From contig NZ_JAFBER010000002.1 of assembly GCF_016908855.1 (NCBI RefSeq), forward strand, positions 186,001-250,000: a DNA stretch of 64,000 nt, read 5' to 3'. This DNA comes from Scopulibacillus daqui. GTDB lineage: Bacteria; Bacillota; Bacilli; Bacillales; Sporolactobacillaceae. A model generated the notes under the pieces. It was given only the letters and a program-made list of their open reading frames with translations, did no database searches and had not been told where the DNA came from. Position numbers and translations under genes: made by a program. Positions 38,770 through 46,816 of the stretch are shown here, piece by piece (positions within the stretch are counted from its first letter, which is position 1; the number at the start of each line of letters is the position of its first letter).

Positions 38770-40104
38770 ATGGCTAAATACACTCGCAATGACATTATTA
38801 AAATGGCTGATGAGGAGAATGTGCGTTTTATCCGCTTGCAATTCACAGATTTGCTGGGAATTATTAAGAACGTTGAAATTCCGGTCGACCAATTGCCTAA
38901 GGCTTTAGACAATAAAATGATGTTTGACGGATCGTCCATCGAGGGTTTTGTGAGAATTGAAGAATCCGATATGTATTTGTATCCTGACCTTGATACATGG
39001 GTTGTTTTTCCGTGGACTTCAGAAAAAGGCAAGGTTGCCCGCTTGATCTGTGATATTTACAATCCGGACGGCACACCGTTTGAAGGTGATCCTCGCTATA
39101 TTCTTAAGCGCCAGCTCAAAGAAATGGAGAAACTTGGCTTTACTCATTTTAACATCGGTCCGGAGCCGGAATTTTTCCTATTCAAAATGGATGAAAAAGG
39201 CGAGCCGACGCTTGAACTTAATGATAAGGGCGGCTACTTCGACTTAGCGCCTACCGATTTAGGAGAAAATTGCCGCCGCGACATCGTTCTTGAGCTTGAA
39301 GATATGGGGTTTGAAATCGAAGCCTCCCACCATGAGGTAGCGCCCGGCCAACACGAAATTGACTTTAAATACGCAGATGCAGTAGCAACATGCGACAACA
39401 TCCAAACCTTTAAATTGGTCGTTAAGACGATTGCCCGCAAACATGGTCTTCATGCGACTTTCATGCCAAAACCTTTATTTGGTGTCAATGGTTCAGGCAT
39501 GCATGCTAATATGTCATTATTTAAAGGCAAGGAAAATGCGTTCTACGACGAATCAGCAGAAAACGGATTAAGCGAGACTGCTCTGCAATTCTTATCAGGG
39601 ATCACTAAGCATGCACGTGCATTTACTGCGCTGACTAACCCGACAGTAAATTCATATAAACGTCTTGTGCCAGGTTATGAAGCGCCTTGTTATGTCGCAT
39701 GGTCGCTCAGAAACAGAAGTCCATTAATCCGCATCCCTGCTTCCCGCGGCGTAAGCACGAGAATCGAAGTAAGAAGCGCCGATCCATCAGCTAACCCGTA
39801 TTTGGCAATGGCTGCTATGCTTGCTTCCGGATTAGACGGCATTAAAAATAAATTAACGCCGCCGGCACCGGTTGACAGAAATATTTATGTCATGGATAAA
39901 GAAGAACGCGAAAAAGAAGGCATTCACGATCTTCCAGCGACGCTGAAAGAAGCATTAGATGTCATGGTTAAAGATAAAGTTATCACAGACGCGTTAGGCG
40001 AACATGCGCTAGTTCACTTTATCGAAGCGAAAGAGATTGAATGGGATATGTTCCGCACACAAGTTCATCCTTGGGAACGCGAACAATATATGAGCACGTA
40101 TTAA
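38770..40104 (+). CDS. glnA: Glutamine synthetase type I
   Basis: Makes glutamine from glutamate, ammonia and ATP. 444 residues, the GSI-alpha form of Firmicutes, without the adenylylation site. Motifs: DGSSIEGF near 56, the metal-binding EPEFFLF near 132, [15 protein letters not shown] near 234, [17 protein letters not shown] near 295 and the NRSPLIRIP loop. The feedback-inhibited enzyme also controls GlnR and TnrA. GGGGAGGAG precedes the ATG. Confidence 0.97.
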   Translation: MAKYTRNDIIKMADEENVRFIRLQFTDLLGIIKNVEIPVDQLPKALDNKMMFDGSSIEGFVRIEESDMYLYPDLDTWVVFPWTSEKGKVARLICDIYNPDGTPFEGDPRYILKRQLKEMEKLGFTHFNIGPEPEFFLFKMDEKGEPTLELNDKGGYFDLAPTDLGENCRRDIVLELEDMGFEIEASHHEVAPGQHEIDFKYADAVATCDNIQTFKLVVKTIARKHGLHATFMPKPLFGVNGSGMHANMSLFKGKENAFYDESAENGLSETALQFLSGITKHARAFTALTNPTVNSYKRLVPGYEAPCYVAWSLRNRSPLIRIPASRGVSTRIEVRSADPSANPYLAMAAMLASGLDGIKNKLTPPAPVDRNIYVMDKEEREKEGIHDLPATLKEALDVMVKDKVITDALGEHALVHFIEAKEIEWDMFRTQVHPWEREQYMSTY

Positions 40105-40109
40105 TAGCT

Positions 40110-40150
40110 GAACCCCTTGATACCAGTGGTGTTGAGGGGTTTATATTTTT
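40110..40150 (+). terminator. Terminator after glnA
   Basis: AACCCCT pairs with AGGGGTT, followed by TATATTTTTT. It marks the end of the conserved backbone; AT-rich accessory DNA follows. Confidence 0.8.
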
Positions 40151-40273
40151 TGGACAATATCTTATAAATTAATATTATATTTTCAACGACCGAAATTTGA
40201 CCGAAAAAATTTCGAAAAATTTTAAAACGGGCGGCGGTGCAATTATTGGTTGTTTATTAGTCAGGCTTAAATC

Positions 40274-40320
40274 AAAAACTTGTTGATTCTCCAATTTGAG
40301 GATTCAACAAGTTTTTGGTT
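40274..40320. terminator. 13-bp stem terminator without an obvious gene
   Basis: AAAAACTTGTTGA (40274-40286) pairs with TCAACAAGTTTTT (40304-40316). No gene lies between it and the glnA terminator on the + strand, so it may end a short untranslated RNA, or act for the minus strand. Confidence 0.6.
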
Positions 40321-40387
40321 TTATATATGTTAATTTTGTACATTACAATGTTAATAAATAATGTTAAAGGATAAGGGGAGGGTAAAA

Positions 40388-40615
40388 TTGAAAAATAAAT
40401 TAATGGAATATAGGAAAATGAAAGGGTTGTCTCAAGATGAACTAGCAGAAAGGCTTGGGGTCTCAAGACAAACAATTATTTCAATTGAGAAGGGCAGATA
40501 CAATCCTTCCCTTCCCCTAGCCCTACAAATCGGTAAGATTTTTGATGTTGCCATAGAAAATATCTTTATACTTGAGGATAGTGATTTAAAGTCCAATACG
40601 AAAGGGCGTGTTTAA
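40388..40615 (+). CDS. XRE-family helix-turn-helix regulator
   Basis: A 75-residue Cro/C1-type DNA-binding protein: LMEYRKMKGLSQDELAERLG, VSRQTIISIEKGRYNPSLPLA. The TTG at 40388, with GGGGAGGG upstream, gives the normal start for this family; upstream ATG at 40361 has no site. It overlaps the next gene by eight bases. XRE regulators paired with a small membrane protein are common in Firmicutes. Confidence 0.85.
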   Translation: MKNKLMEYRKMKGLSQDELAERLGVSRQTIISIEKGRYNPSLPLALQIGKIFDVAIENIFILEDSDLKSNTKGRV

Positions 40616-40991
40616 AGTGTATTCTAGAATTGCTTATCTAATCGTAGGCATTATGTTTATTTTTATGAGTGGAATTGAAATTATGTCTTCAATGATGGTA
40701 AAAGAAATGCCGCCATCACAATCATATATCTTTTTTGCACTAGCTATTATGGGATTTTGTTTAAGCTATTTATTCCCGCAATTTAAACAAAATGATGAGC
40801 GTACAAAACTAATTAGACAGAAAGGTATGTACATTTCTTACTTTGCTATATTAATTTATTGCTTAATCTTGTCTTTTCTTATTGAATCTGGTTTTTTGGA
40901 TTTATCTGCAATGCAGGTTCTTGATATCATCGTAAGTTTAATGATCATTACTGTTTTTTTATCATGGGTTGTATTATCAAAAATTTATTAA
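40608..40991 (+). CDS. Four-helix membrane protein paired with XRE regulator
   Basis: A 127-residue membrane protein with four hydrophobic segments (about 5-27, 38-58, 75-95, 103-125) and a charged loop FPQFKQNDERTKLIRQKG. It recalls the DUF2178-type partners of small XRE regulators, but I cannot fix the family. GTG start inside the end of the regulator gene, so translation is coupled. The regulator may control expression in response to the membrane protein; inference only. Confidence 0.65.
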   Translation: MFKVYSRIAYLIVGIMFIFMSGIEIMSSMMVKEMPPSQSYIFFALAIMGFCLSYLFPQFKQNDERTKLIRQKGMYISYFAILIYCLILSFLIESGFLDLSAMQVLDIIVSLMIITVFLSWVVLSKIY

Positions 40992-41033
40992 AAGAGACAT
41001 TTATAATAATTATCTGGAAGATGCGGTCTGTTA

Positions 41034-41210
41034 ATGGGGAGTTTTTACGCATTTCTTATATTCTTAACATTATTTATACTATTATACTTATTTATTAGAA
41101 AGGATTTTAATCAAGACAAATCCCTTACTAAGAAAGGTTTTATTAAATTAATGACGGTTTTGGTTATAGTTTTTATTGGAACTGTGGCTGCTGTTTGTAT
41201 TTTTCAATAA
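41034..41210 (+). CDS. Small two-helix membrane protein
   Basis: A 58-codon gene (MGSFYAFLIFLTLFILLYLF...) with a hydrophobic N-terminal helix, a basic loop (RKDFNQDKSLTKKG) and a second helix ending AAVCIFQ. GGAAG lies 14 bases upstream, which is far. It follows the XRE/membrane pair by 42 bases. Not recognised. Confidence 0.45.
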   Translation: MGSFYAFLIFLTLFILLYLFIRKDFNQDKSLTKKGFIKLMTVLVIVFIGTVAAVCIFQ

Positions 41211-41330
41211 AGAAAAATATTAATATATCATTTTGGAAATTGAACCGATTCTTTTCTCTATAGGAAGATATGGTTTTGGAAGGTGAACAATAAGAATACT
41301 TAGTTTTGTTCGTGCAAAGCCCGGCGGATT

Positions 41331-41355
41331 AACCGCCAAAATTGGCGGTTTTTTA
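41331..41355 (+). terminator. Terminator
   Basis: AACCGCCAAA and its complement form a palindrome at 41331-41350, followed by TTTTAT. It closes the XRE group. The gap 41211-41522 otherwise holds only the leader module below. Confidence 0.75.
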
Positions 41356-41456
41356 TCTGAAAATATCGAAACATGATTAGAAATAATTCAACAACGTTTC
41401 CTTAAGATGTTTCTTTTACAACAAATATCAGTAGTCACTCTGGATACTGGATAGCA

Positions 41457-41519
41457 GCTGTTTTGACTATATTGGAACAAATGGTAAAATTAACTTAATG
41501 ATAATAAAAAGGTGTTTAA
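41457..41519 (+). repeat. Cassette leader module, copy 1
   Basis: Contains GCTGTTTTGACTATATTGG, AAATGGTAAAATTAAC and AATAAAAAGGTGTT. TTGACT, 16 bases and TAAAAT form a promoter; GGTG is the ribosome site. The same module recurs at 44110 and 46817. Confidence 0.7.
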
Positions 41520-41522
41520 TGA

Positions 41523-41834
41523 ATGAAGGATAAAAAGAAACTATGGGCAGCTATCGGTATTGTTGTTTTAACTTTCATCATTTTGATAGGCGGTACTTAT
41601 TTAAAGCATAAACAAGGTGAAAGAGAAATGATTGCGCAGGCAGAAAAAGTTGCTAAAGATTATATAAAAAAGGAAAAAAAGGTTGATATTGTTGTTACTA
41701 ATTATGAAATCACGCCAATGGGGGGAATTCATTTATTTGGGTATGTTAAGGGAGATAAGAAAAGAAAGTTTAATATTCAAGTGATGAAAAATGGGTCTAG
41801 GTATGAAGTTGGTTTATATGGAATTGATAATTAA
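41523..41834 (+). CDS. DUF1433-like membrane-anchored protein
   Basis: A 103-residue protein with one N-terminal membrane helix (LWAAIGIVVLTFIILIGGTYL) and an outside domain with QAEKVAKDYIKKEKK and NYEITPMGGIHLFGYVKGD. It fits the DUF1433 family, which in Bacillus often lies in polymorphic-toxin (LXG-type) cassettes. A frameshifted duplicate lies at 44198-44506. ATG start after an AAGGTG site. Function is unknown; an immunity role is a guess from context. Confidence 0.65.
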   Translation: MKDKKKLWAAIGIVVLTFIILIGGTYLKHKQGEREMIAQAEKVAKDYIKKEKKVDIVVTNYEITPMGGIHLFGYVKGDKKRKFNIQVMKNGSRYEVGLYGIDN

Positions 41835-41849
41835 ATAGAGGAGGAATAT

Positions 41850-41942
41850 ATGTCGAATAATATAAGTGTTATTCATAAAAAAAGATTGGGGCCAATAAAA
41901 AAAATGGCTCCCGAAAGACAAAGAAAGCGGCTTTCAAGCTAG
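41850..41942 (+). pseudogene. Truncated 30-codon ORF after the DUF1433 gene
   Basis: MSNNISVIHKKRLGPIKK... starts behind a strong GAGGAGG site and stops after 30 codons. A good ribosome site with so short a product suggests the front of a larger gene that has been cut off. The following sequence carries scraps of other frames. Confidence 0.35.
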
Positions 41943-41998
41943 TTTTTTTAAACATGACCAATCCGATCGGCTAAAAGTGTTCAATATTTTCATACGGA

Positions 41999-42067
41999 AA
42001 AATTCAGGAACAGTCGCAGATGTTAAAAGATGCAGCAGCTCGATTCGAACAAGCGGATCAAGAATAA
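41999..42067 (+). pseudogene. C-terminal scrap of a WXG/LXG-partner-like gene
   Basis: One frame reads IQEQSQMLKDAAARFEQADQ then stop, the kind of tail seen in ESAT-6/WXG-like T7SS partner proteins. No start codon or upstream frame survives. A related string (GATTCGAACAAGCAGGTC) recurs near 49152. Confidence 0.35.
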
Positions 42068-42173
42068 ATAAGAAGGTGAAAGGACTATAAGGACATTTAA
42101 CCTAGCAGAAAACCTATGCTGATTAATAGATTCTAAAAAAGATGAAGAAATTAGGTTTAAGGAGAGATTCCTT

Positions 42174-42368
42174 TTGGCAGATTCAAGAAAAAGATGGTTT
42201 TACGCAGTTGTCATTTTGCTAATATTGAAAGTCTTTGACATTATTTATTCCATTTTTGCAAATTCTAAAATTTCTTGGCTGGATATTTTAACTCTTATTA
42301 TTTTAGTGCTCTCATTGTTGCCTTGGGAAAGATTTATGAAAAATAAGAACGATGAAAAAACAATTTAA
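42174..42368 (+). CDS. Small two-helix membrane protein
   Basis: A 64-residue protein, MADSRKRWFYAVVILLILKVF, with two membrane helices and a charged C-terminus (MKNKNDEKTI). TTG start 7 bases after AAGGAGAG. Small membrane proteins of this kind are frequent as immunity proteins in toxin cassettes; no homolog is recognised. Confidence 0.5.
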   Translation: MADSRKRWFYAVVILLILKVFDIIYSIFANSKISWLDILTLIILVLSLLPWERFMKNKNDEKTI

Positions 42369-42403
42369 GAATGGTGAATTTGACCAATGAATCAAAAAAG
42401 GCC

Positions 42404-42530
42404 TTGTAAGAATGTCTGGAAATACACGTCTATAACGACACAGCGAAACATGAAGTTGGCGGGGAGCCTAAAAATAAGGAAATAAAGCAGTCGAGGAATG
42501 ACACCCTCGGCTGTTTTCTATAAGTATTTA
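42404..42530 (+). pseudogene. Scrap resembling a polymorphic-toxin C-terminus, with cassette terminator
   Basis: A frame without a start reads LEIHVYNDTAKHEVGGEPK, similar in style to the closing segment of secreted polymorphic toxins. It runs into a terminator, TCGAGG...CCTCGG (42491-42510) then CTGTTTTC, whose sequence recurs at 44094 and 46796. The remaining bases up to 42901 are AT-rich and hold nothing I can name. Confidence 0.35.
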
Positions 42531-42901
42531 TACAATTTAATAAAAAATTAATATCAAAAAACTAAAATTACGTAAATTATAGAAATCGTAGAAATCTAAT
42601 CAATAAAAATTGATAATTCCCAAAAATAAAAAACAAAAGAGTGAAATGTAAAAGCGAGTAGGGAGGTGTTATTATTTCTATTAAACCCAAAAACCATTAT
42701 ACATATAGGCACAATCACTCTAAGATTTTCTTCCTTCAAGTGAAACAATCAATTTGAGAACAATAAGCCACTGCTAAATATTTAGATAATGCCGTTGATT
42801 TATAAGTTGATTGCCTTATGGAAGAAATTCTGTTAGCAATGAACTAAGAAATACAATATCATAATTAATTGGAAATCAATAGATTTTGAGCTTATAAATG
42901 A

Positions 42902-43150
42902 ATGGTAAGTATGCTGTTTTATATAGCGTTAAAAGTGAAAAATGAAATTTCGTTTTATGAGGATGAAATCATTATTTACTTTGGCAGCGGAAAGTTGGTT
43001 CAAAAATGGACGGATATTCCTATTTTGATTAAAACATTTTATGAACATTCCCATAACGTTTTTTATTATTTTGAAAGCAGGGATATAAGGCTTATACCAT
43101 TGAAAATACCATGCGTAACAAATAGTGGAAGGAGAACAATAAATGGTTAA
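42902..43150 (+). CDS. Hypothetical protein, possibly a truncated YcxB-like domain
   Basis: An 82-codon frame containing NEISFYEDEIIIYFGSGKLV, WTDIPILIKTFYE and SRDIRLIPLK, a strand-rich pattern like the C-terminal half of YcxB-type proteins. The N-terminal membrane part expected of such proteins is missing and no ribosome site is seen, so it may be a remnant. It overlaps the next gene by eight bases. Confidence 0.3.
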   Translation: MVSMLFYIALKVKNEISFYEDEIIIYFGSGKLVQKWTDIPILIKTFYEHSHNVFYYFESRDIRLIPLKIPCVTNSGRRTING

Positions 43151-43322
43151 TAAATTACTTGTTGTATTAGCGATGGCGATTTTTGTTAGTAATTTTTTTG
43201 TATTACCAATTTTATTTAAAGATCAACCGGAAAATACGGCTACATTTGTTGGTTTAACGTTATTATCTATCGTTATTATGGATATACTTAGGGAGAAAGA
43301 TAAGGATAATAAATCTGGGTAA
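43143..43322 (+). CDS. Small two-helix membrane protein
   Basis: A 59-residue protein, MVNKLLVVLAMAIFVSNFFV, with two hydrophobic segments and a charged tail (REKDKDNKSG). GAAGGAG lies before the ATG. Followed by a strong terminator. Not recognised. Confidence 0.5.
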   Translation: MVNKLLVVLAMAIFVSNFFVLPILFKDQPENTATFVGLTLLSIVIMDILREKDKDNKSG

Positions 43323-43326
43323 CGAC

Positions 43327-43352
43327 TGCTCCGCAGTTTAGGCTGCGGAGCA
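43327..43352. terminator. Terminator between convergent genes
   Basis: TGCTCCGCAG pairs with CTGCGGAGCA around TTTAGG. It serves the + gene and may also serve hicB on the minus strand. Confidence 0.75.
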
Positions 43353-43396
43353 CTTATTATTTCCTGCAATATACCAATTAAATGGGCGGCATTTAA

Positions 43397-43744
43397 TTAT
43401 TGACTTAACTTATAAATCATATATTGATTTAAGCTAACGCCTTCCATCTCAGCTTGAATGGCTAATTTTTGATGCAAAGATTTAGGCATCCTTAGGTTAA
43501 TTCTGCCGCTGTATTCCTCTTTAGGTTCTGGAATCGGATCGCCAAAATCTAACTTGGTTTTAAGCCATCCTTCCATTGCTTCATGTACATTCTTGTATGC
43601 TTCCTCCGGTGTATTCCCATGGCTATGACATCCATCTAATTCCAGTATATCAGCGAAATAATATCGTCCGCTTTCATCATTTACGCGTTTAATAATAATT
43701 GAATAGGGAAGATTCATGTAGTAGTTCAAATTTTTATTTGTCAT
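43397..43744 (-). CDS. HicB-family antitoxin
   Basis: A 115-residue protein with the HicB partial RNase-H fold (YYFADILELDGCHSHGNTPEEAYKNVHEAMEGWL) and a C-terminal ribbon-helix-helix domain (RINLRMPKSLHQKLAIQAEMEGVSLNQY). HicB neutralises the HicA mRNA nuclease and represses the operon. The hicA expected just upstream survives only as a broken copy, so this antitoxin is an orphan. No clear ribosome site is visible. Confidence 0.85.
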   Translation of the reverse strand: MTNKNLNYYMNLPYSIIIKRVNDESGRYYFADILELDGCHSHGNTPEEAYKNVHEAMEGWLKTKLDFGDPIPEPKEEYSGRINLRMPKSLHQKLAIQAEMEGVSLNQYMIYKLSQ

Positions 43745-43794
43745 TTTATTATAGCAGGAATATTATTATATTAAGCAAAGGGAGTTTATCTCCT

Positions 43795-43950
43795 CTAAAT
43801 CCTATCTAATGCTTCTTTTACGTACGCCGTTTTAATGGGGGTTTTTCTTTGTATTGTCGTGTCGATTTTGGATTTGATGGTGTGAGCCTCTAACTCTTGC
43901 CATTATGTATCCGTTATGTTCGAGCATTTTTTAATTGAACTTATCCCATT
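43795..43950 (-). pseudogene. Broken hicA toxin gene
   Basis: Immediately upstream of hicB on the same strand. One frame gives MLEHNGYIMARVRGSHHQIQ, the core of HicA with its catalytic His in GSHH. The preceding residues (GISSIKK) are in another frame and the tail (KTPIKTAYVKEALDRI) in a third, so at least two frameshifts have occurred. Confidence 0.6.
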
Positions 43951-44093
43951 AGGGCGGTTTTTTACTTTTCCCTGCCAATTCACCTCTCTTCAACCATTAT
44001 AGTATTGGTGCTGTTTTTTTCAAGTTTTTTAATAAATTGCTGATTGTACAACGTTATAAGAACAAGTAAAGAGGCCGAGCGGTAAGGAGAAAA

Positions 44094-44125
44094 GGTCGAG
44101 GAATAATCCCTCGGCTGTTTTTTTT
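44094..44125 (+). terminator. Cassette terminator
   Basis: GGTCGAGG pairs with CCTCGGCT, followed by GTTTTTTTT. Nearly the same as those at 42491 and 46796. Confidence 0.75.
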
Positions 44126-44197
44126 AATTCACAAAAATGCTTTTTAGTTAAATTGGAATAAATGGTAAAATTAACTAATTCACAATAAAAGGTGTTG
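44110..44197 (+). repeat. Cassette leader module, copy 2
   Basis: Shares TTGGAATAAATGGTAAAATT and AATAAAAGGTGTT with copy 1. It leads directly into the broken DUF1433 copy. Confidence 0.7.
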
Positions 44198-44506
44198 GAA
44201 GACGATTAAAAAGAAACTATGGATAACTATTGGTATTGTTGTTTTAGTTTCATCATTTTGATTGAAGGTGTTTATTTGAAGCATAAACAAGGTGAAAGAG
44301 AAACAGCAGCTCAAGCAGAAAAAGCGGCGGAGAAATTTATGATGAAGGAAGAACGTTCTGAAGTTGAGTTTACAGATTATGAATTTACGCCGATGCATAC
44401 ATTATTTTTATACGGATTTCTCCAAAAAAATCATAGGAAGATTTATATTTTGATTTCTAAAGTAAATAGAAAGGTGCAGGTGGAAGCATATGGGGATCAA
44501 GGATAA
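44198..44506 (+). pseudogene. Frameshifted DUF1433-like copy
   Basis: Aligned with 41523-41834: AAAAAGAAACTATGG and TTGTTGTTTTA match, then one base is missing (GTTTTAGTTTCATC against GTTTTAACTTTCATC), shifting the frame inside the membrane helix. The start codon is also lost. Downstream YLKHKQGERET...QAEKAAEKFM...YEFTPM remains in one frame to 44506. A paralog inactivated by small lesions. Confidence 0.65.
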
Positions 44507-44897
44507 TACTCATAAGCTATTCCTGATAGAACTTTCTATAGGCTTTTAAGCCAACATGCAGGTCAACTTATGACATTATTCCCCTTATAAAGGCACAAAC
44601 CTAATACTCTGAAAACAGGCAATATAGCCACCGACCCAGCAATTGCTGGGGTAACAAACGTTAAGTGGTATGTACTTAATATCTTTTCTAACTAACCAAA
44701 TAAAAGCCAAGATGGGGAGGAGGAAAAGGCGTTAAATTAGAGCAATAATTATTTTTTAAAAAATTGATGTAAATGATTAATTTACCGAATAGAAATAATG
44801 TAGAAAAAGATAGTCATGTTATTAACAAAAAAATCCAAAATATTGGCCTGGTTAATGATGTAATATTTCTAAGGGGTAATATTTAAAGGGGAATACT
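44507..44897 (+). other. Gap with a possible structured RNA
   Basis: No gene found. Around 44592-44665 the string has GGCACAAACC, a GAAA, AGCCACCGACCC and CAGC/GCTG pairing then GGGGTAAC, faintly like a c-di-GMP-I (GEMM) aptamer. A GGGGAGGAGG ribosome-type site near 44713 has no reading frame after it. Confidence 0.25.
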
Positions 44898-45149
44898 ATG
44901 ATGTTTAGGAATAAGGAAAAATTTAAATTTAGGAATTTATTATTATCAGTAATGGGTATTGCTGTTTTAATCTTTATATCTACAAATTTCCCCCAATATA
45001 AGTCATTTATTAATTTGTTATTTGGATTCTTATTATTTTTTATTTTAAGTACAGTTGCTTTTAGTAAAAGCCGCGAAAGGTTCGGCATTATTGCATTAAT
45101 TTTAGCATTTTTCATATTATCGGTTTTAATCATTAGAATAATATTTTAA
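44898..45149 (+). CDS. Small membrane protein
   Basis: An 83-residue protein with a basic N-terminus (MMFRNKEKFKFRN) and three hydrophobic segments (about 14-29, 37-51, 61-82). AAAGGGGAA precedes two adjacent ATGs (44898, 44901). Not recognised; composition fits the other small AT-rich membrane genes of this region. Confidence 0.55.
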   Translation: MMFRNKEKFKFRNLLLSVMGIAVLIFISTNFPQYKSFINLLFGFLLFFILSTVAFSKSRERFGIIALILAFFILSVLIIRIIF

Positions 45150-45276
45150 TTGTTAAGGCGACAGTTAGTATGGCTTTGAATCCATAAATTAATGCATGTA
45201 CTTAAGTAGGGTAATATGGTTTAAAACAATATTAAAAAGGGTAACCGTTAATAACACCGATTAGGAGGTACCCAAA

Positions 45277-45705
45277 ATGAATAAATTGTTAGTGCCTATT
45301 GATGGGTCTGAAGTAGCCGATCGAGCCATACAAACAGCAATCTCTATGTGTAAAAAGCGCGAGCAAGAAAGTCATATCAGTTTATTGCATGTTGTATCTA
45401 CAGAAGCTTATCCAAATGTTGGAGTGGCAGGTATAACCGCTAATGTTGATGAAGCGATTAGACAAGAAGGAGAAGAATTGTTAAAAAGTACAATGCAAAA
45501 AATTGATAACAAAGGTATCAAAATCGACGCTATACTGATCGAGGGATCCCCAGGAAAAGAAATTTGTAAATATGCTGACGAAAATAATTATGATCTTATC
45601 GTTATGGGGAACCGGGGAAGGGGTGCGATTAAAGAGCTCTTTCTCGGAAGCGTAAGTAAAACAGTATTGAATGATACAACATGTCCTGTTTTAGTTGTTA
45701 AATAG
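45277..45705 (+). CDS. Universal stress protein, UspA family
   Basis: A 142-residue nucleotide-binding stress protein: LVPIDGSEVADRA at the start, the ATP-binding GNRGRGAIKELFLGSVS near 112-128 and VLNDTTCPVLVVK at the end, so it is the ATP-binding type. TAGGAGGT precedes the ATG. It converges with the RsbR-type gene over a shared terminator; both families respond to stress. Confidence 0.92.
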   Translation: MNKLLVPIDGSEVADRAIQTAISMCKKREQESHISLLHVVSTEAYPNVGVAGITANVDEAIRQEGEELLKSTMQKIDNKGIKIDAILIEGSPGKEICKYADENNYDLIVMGNRGRGAIKELFLGSVSKTVLNDTTCPVLVVK

Positions 45706-45730
45706 ATTTATTTTAATGATAGGGTTATAT

Positions 45731-45756
45731 CTGGTACTATGCCAAAATAGTACCAG
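45731..45756. terminator. Bidirectional terminator
   Basis: CTGGTACTA pairs with TAGTACCAG between the convergent usp and rsbR-like genes. Confidence 0.7.
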
Positions 45757-45787
45757 TAACTTATGTTCAATAAATTTAAAAGGTATC

Positions 45788-46642
45788 TTAAATACGTCCA
45801 TATCCTAAAATTTCTAGAGCTTGTTGTAAATTTGATCGAATGGTCAATTTATCCAAATTTATATTTAAGCCCACAGCAGTCATTGCAATTGCTGGGCTAA
45901 TTCCAGTAATTATTGTTTTTACCCCTAATAAACTTAATGCTTCTACAAGCTGAAAAATACGATTTGCTACCATTGTATCTACATAACTTACTCCCGATAG
46001 ATCTAATATTAAAGCGTTAAGATTCAACTCTCTGCTTCTTTTTAAAGCTTCGTCAGATAAAAATTTCGCTCTTCTAGTATCTAATTCTCCTATTAAAGGT
46101 AAAATGGCTACACCTTCAAATACTGGAACAACAGGGACAGATAATTCTTGAAGGGAATCAAAAAACGCTTCAGATAATTGCTTATGGCTCTCCACATATG
46201 ACGAACTAAATCCATAAGTGATATTATCTAATAACGTACCGATATTCAAAGATAATTTTGACATATCTTTAATTGTTATATTGGAAGCTTGTTCAATTTC
46301 CTTTTCGATAAATCCCCAAATTTTTATTCTCAAAATAGATATACTTTGGATAGCGATATTCAAAATTTGCCCTGTTTGAACTAAATCATCGCCAATTTGT
46401 TTACTAAGATCAATAATCTTTTCTGTAGCATAATCCGAGTTTTTAAAAAGGCCTTCACCAACTATTTGAATAAAAGTTGTGTAGTTTTTCAAAATATACT
46501 TATCGTCTTTTGTTTCTGGATAATTTAATTGGTAAAGTTCATAAGCTTGTTCAGCAATCTTTGAGGCATTATCCATAATTTTTTTACCTAACTCTGCTTC
46601 AAGTGATCTGGAGTTTAAGTCTAAATCTTCAATCAAGAACAT
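45788..46642 (-). CDS. RsbR-type stressosome protein (STAS domain)
   Basis: A 284-residue protein. The helical N-terminal ~150 residues correspond to the RsbR sensor (non-haem globin) part. The C-terminal STAS domain has GELDTRRAKF, GVSYVDTMVANRIFQ and GISPAIAMTAVG, keeping the threonines that RsbT phosphorylates in B. subtilis RsbR proteins. No rsbS, rsbT or sigB lies nearby, so it must join a stressosome encoded elsewhere. GGAGG lies only three bases before the ATG; a TTG two codons later is a possible start. Confidence 0.88.
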   Translation of the reverse strand: MFLIEDLDLNSRSLEAELGKKIMDNASKIAEQAYELYQLNYPETKDDKYILKNYTTFIQIVGEGLFKNSDYATEKIIDLSKQIGDDLVQTGQILNIAIQSISILRIKIWGFIEKEIEQASNITIKDMSKLSLNIGTLLDNITYGFSSSYVESHKQLSEAFFDSLQELSVPVVPVFEGVAILPLIGELDTRRAKFLSDEALKRSRELNLNALILDLSGVSYVDTMVANRIFQLVEALSLLGVKTIITGISPAIAMTAVGLNINLDKLTIRSNLQQALEILGYGRI

Positions 46643-46816
46643 TGACCTCCTTTAAAAAAATAAGTTAAAGCTATTTAATATTAATACATTTTTATTTAAA
46701 AATGTAAAGTTTATTTATTTAAAACTATAGATTTTTTACCCAATTAAAAATAAAGTTATGACAACGAATGATGCGGGAGCAGTAAGCAGAACACGGTCGG
46801 GGAATAACTCTCCAGG

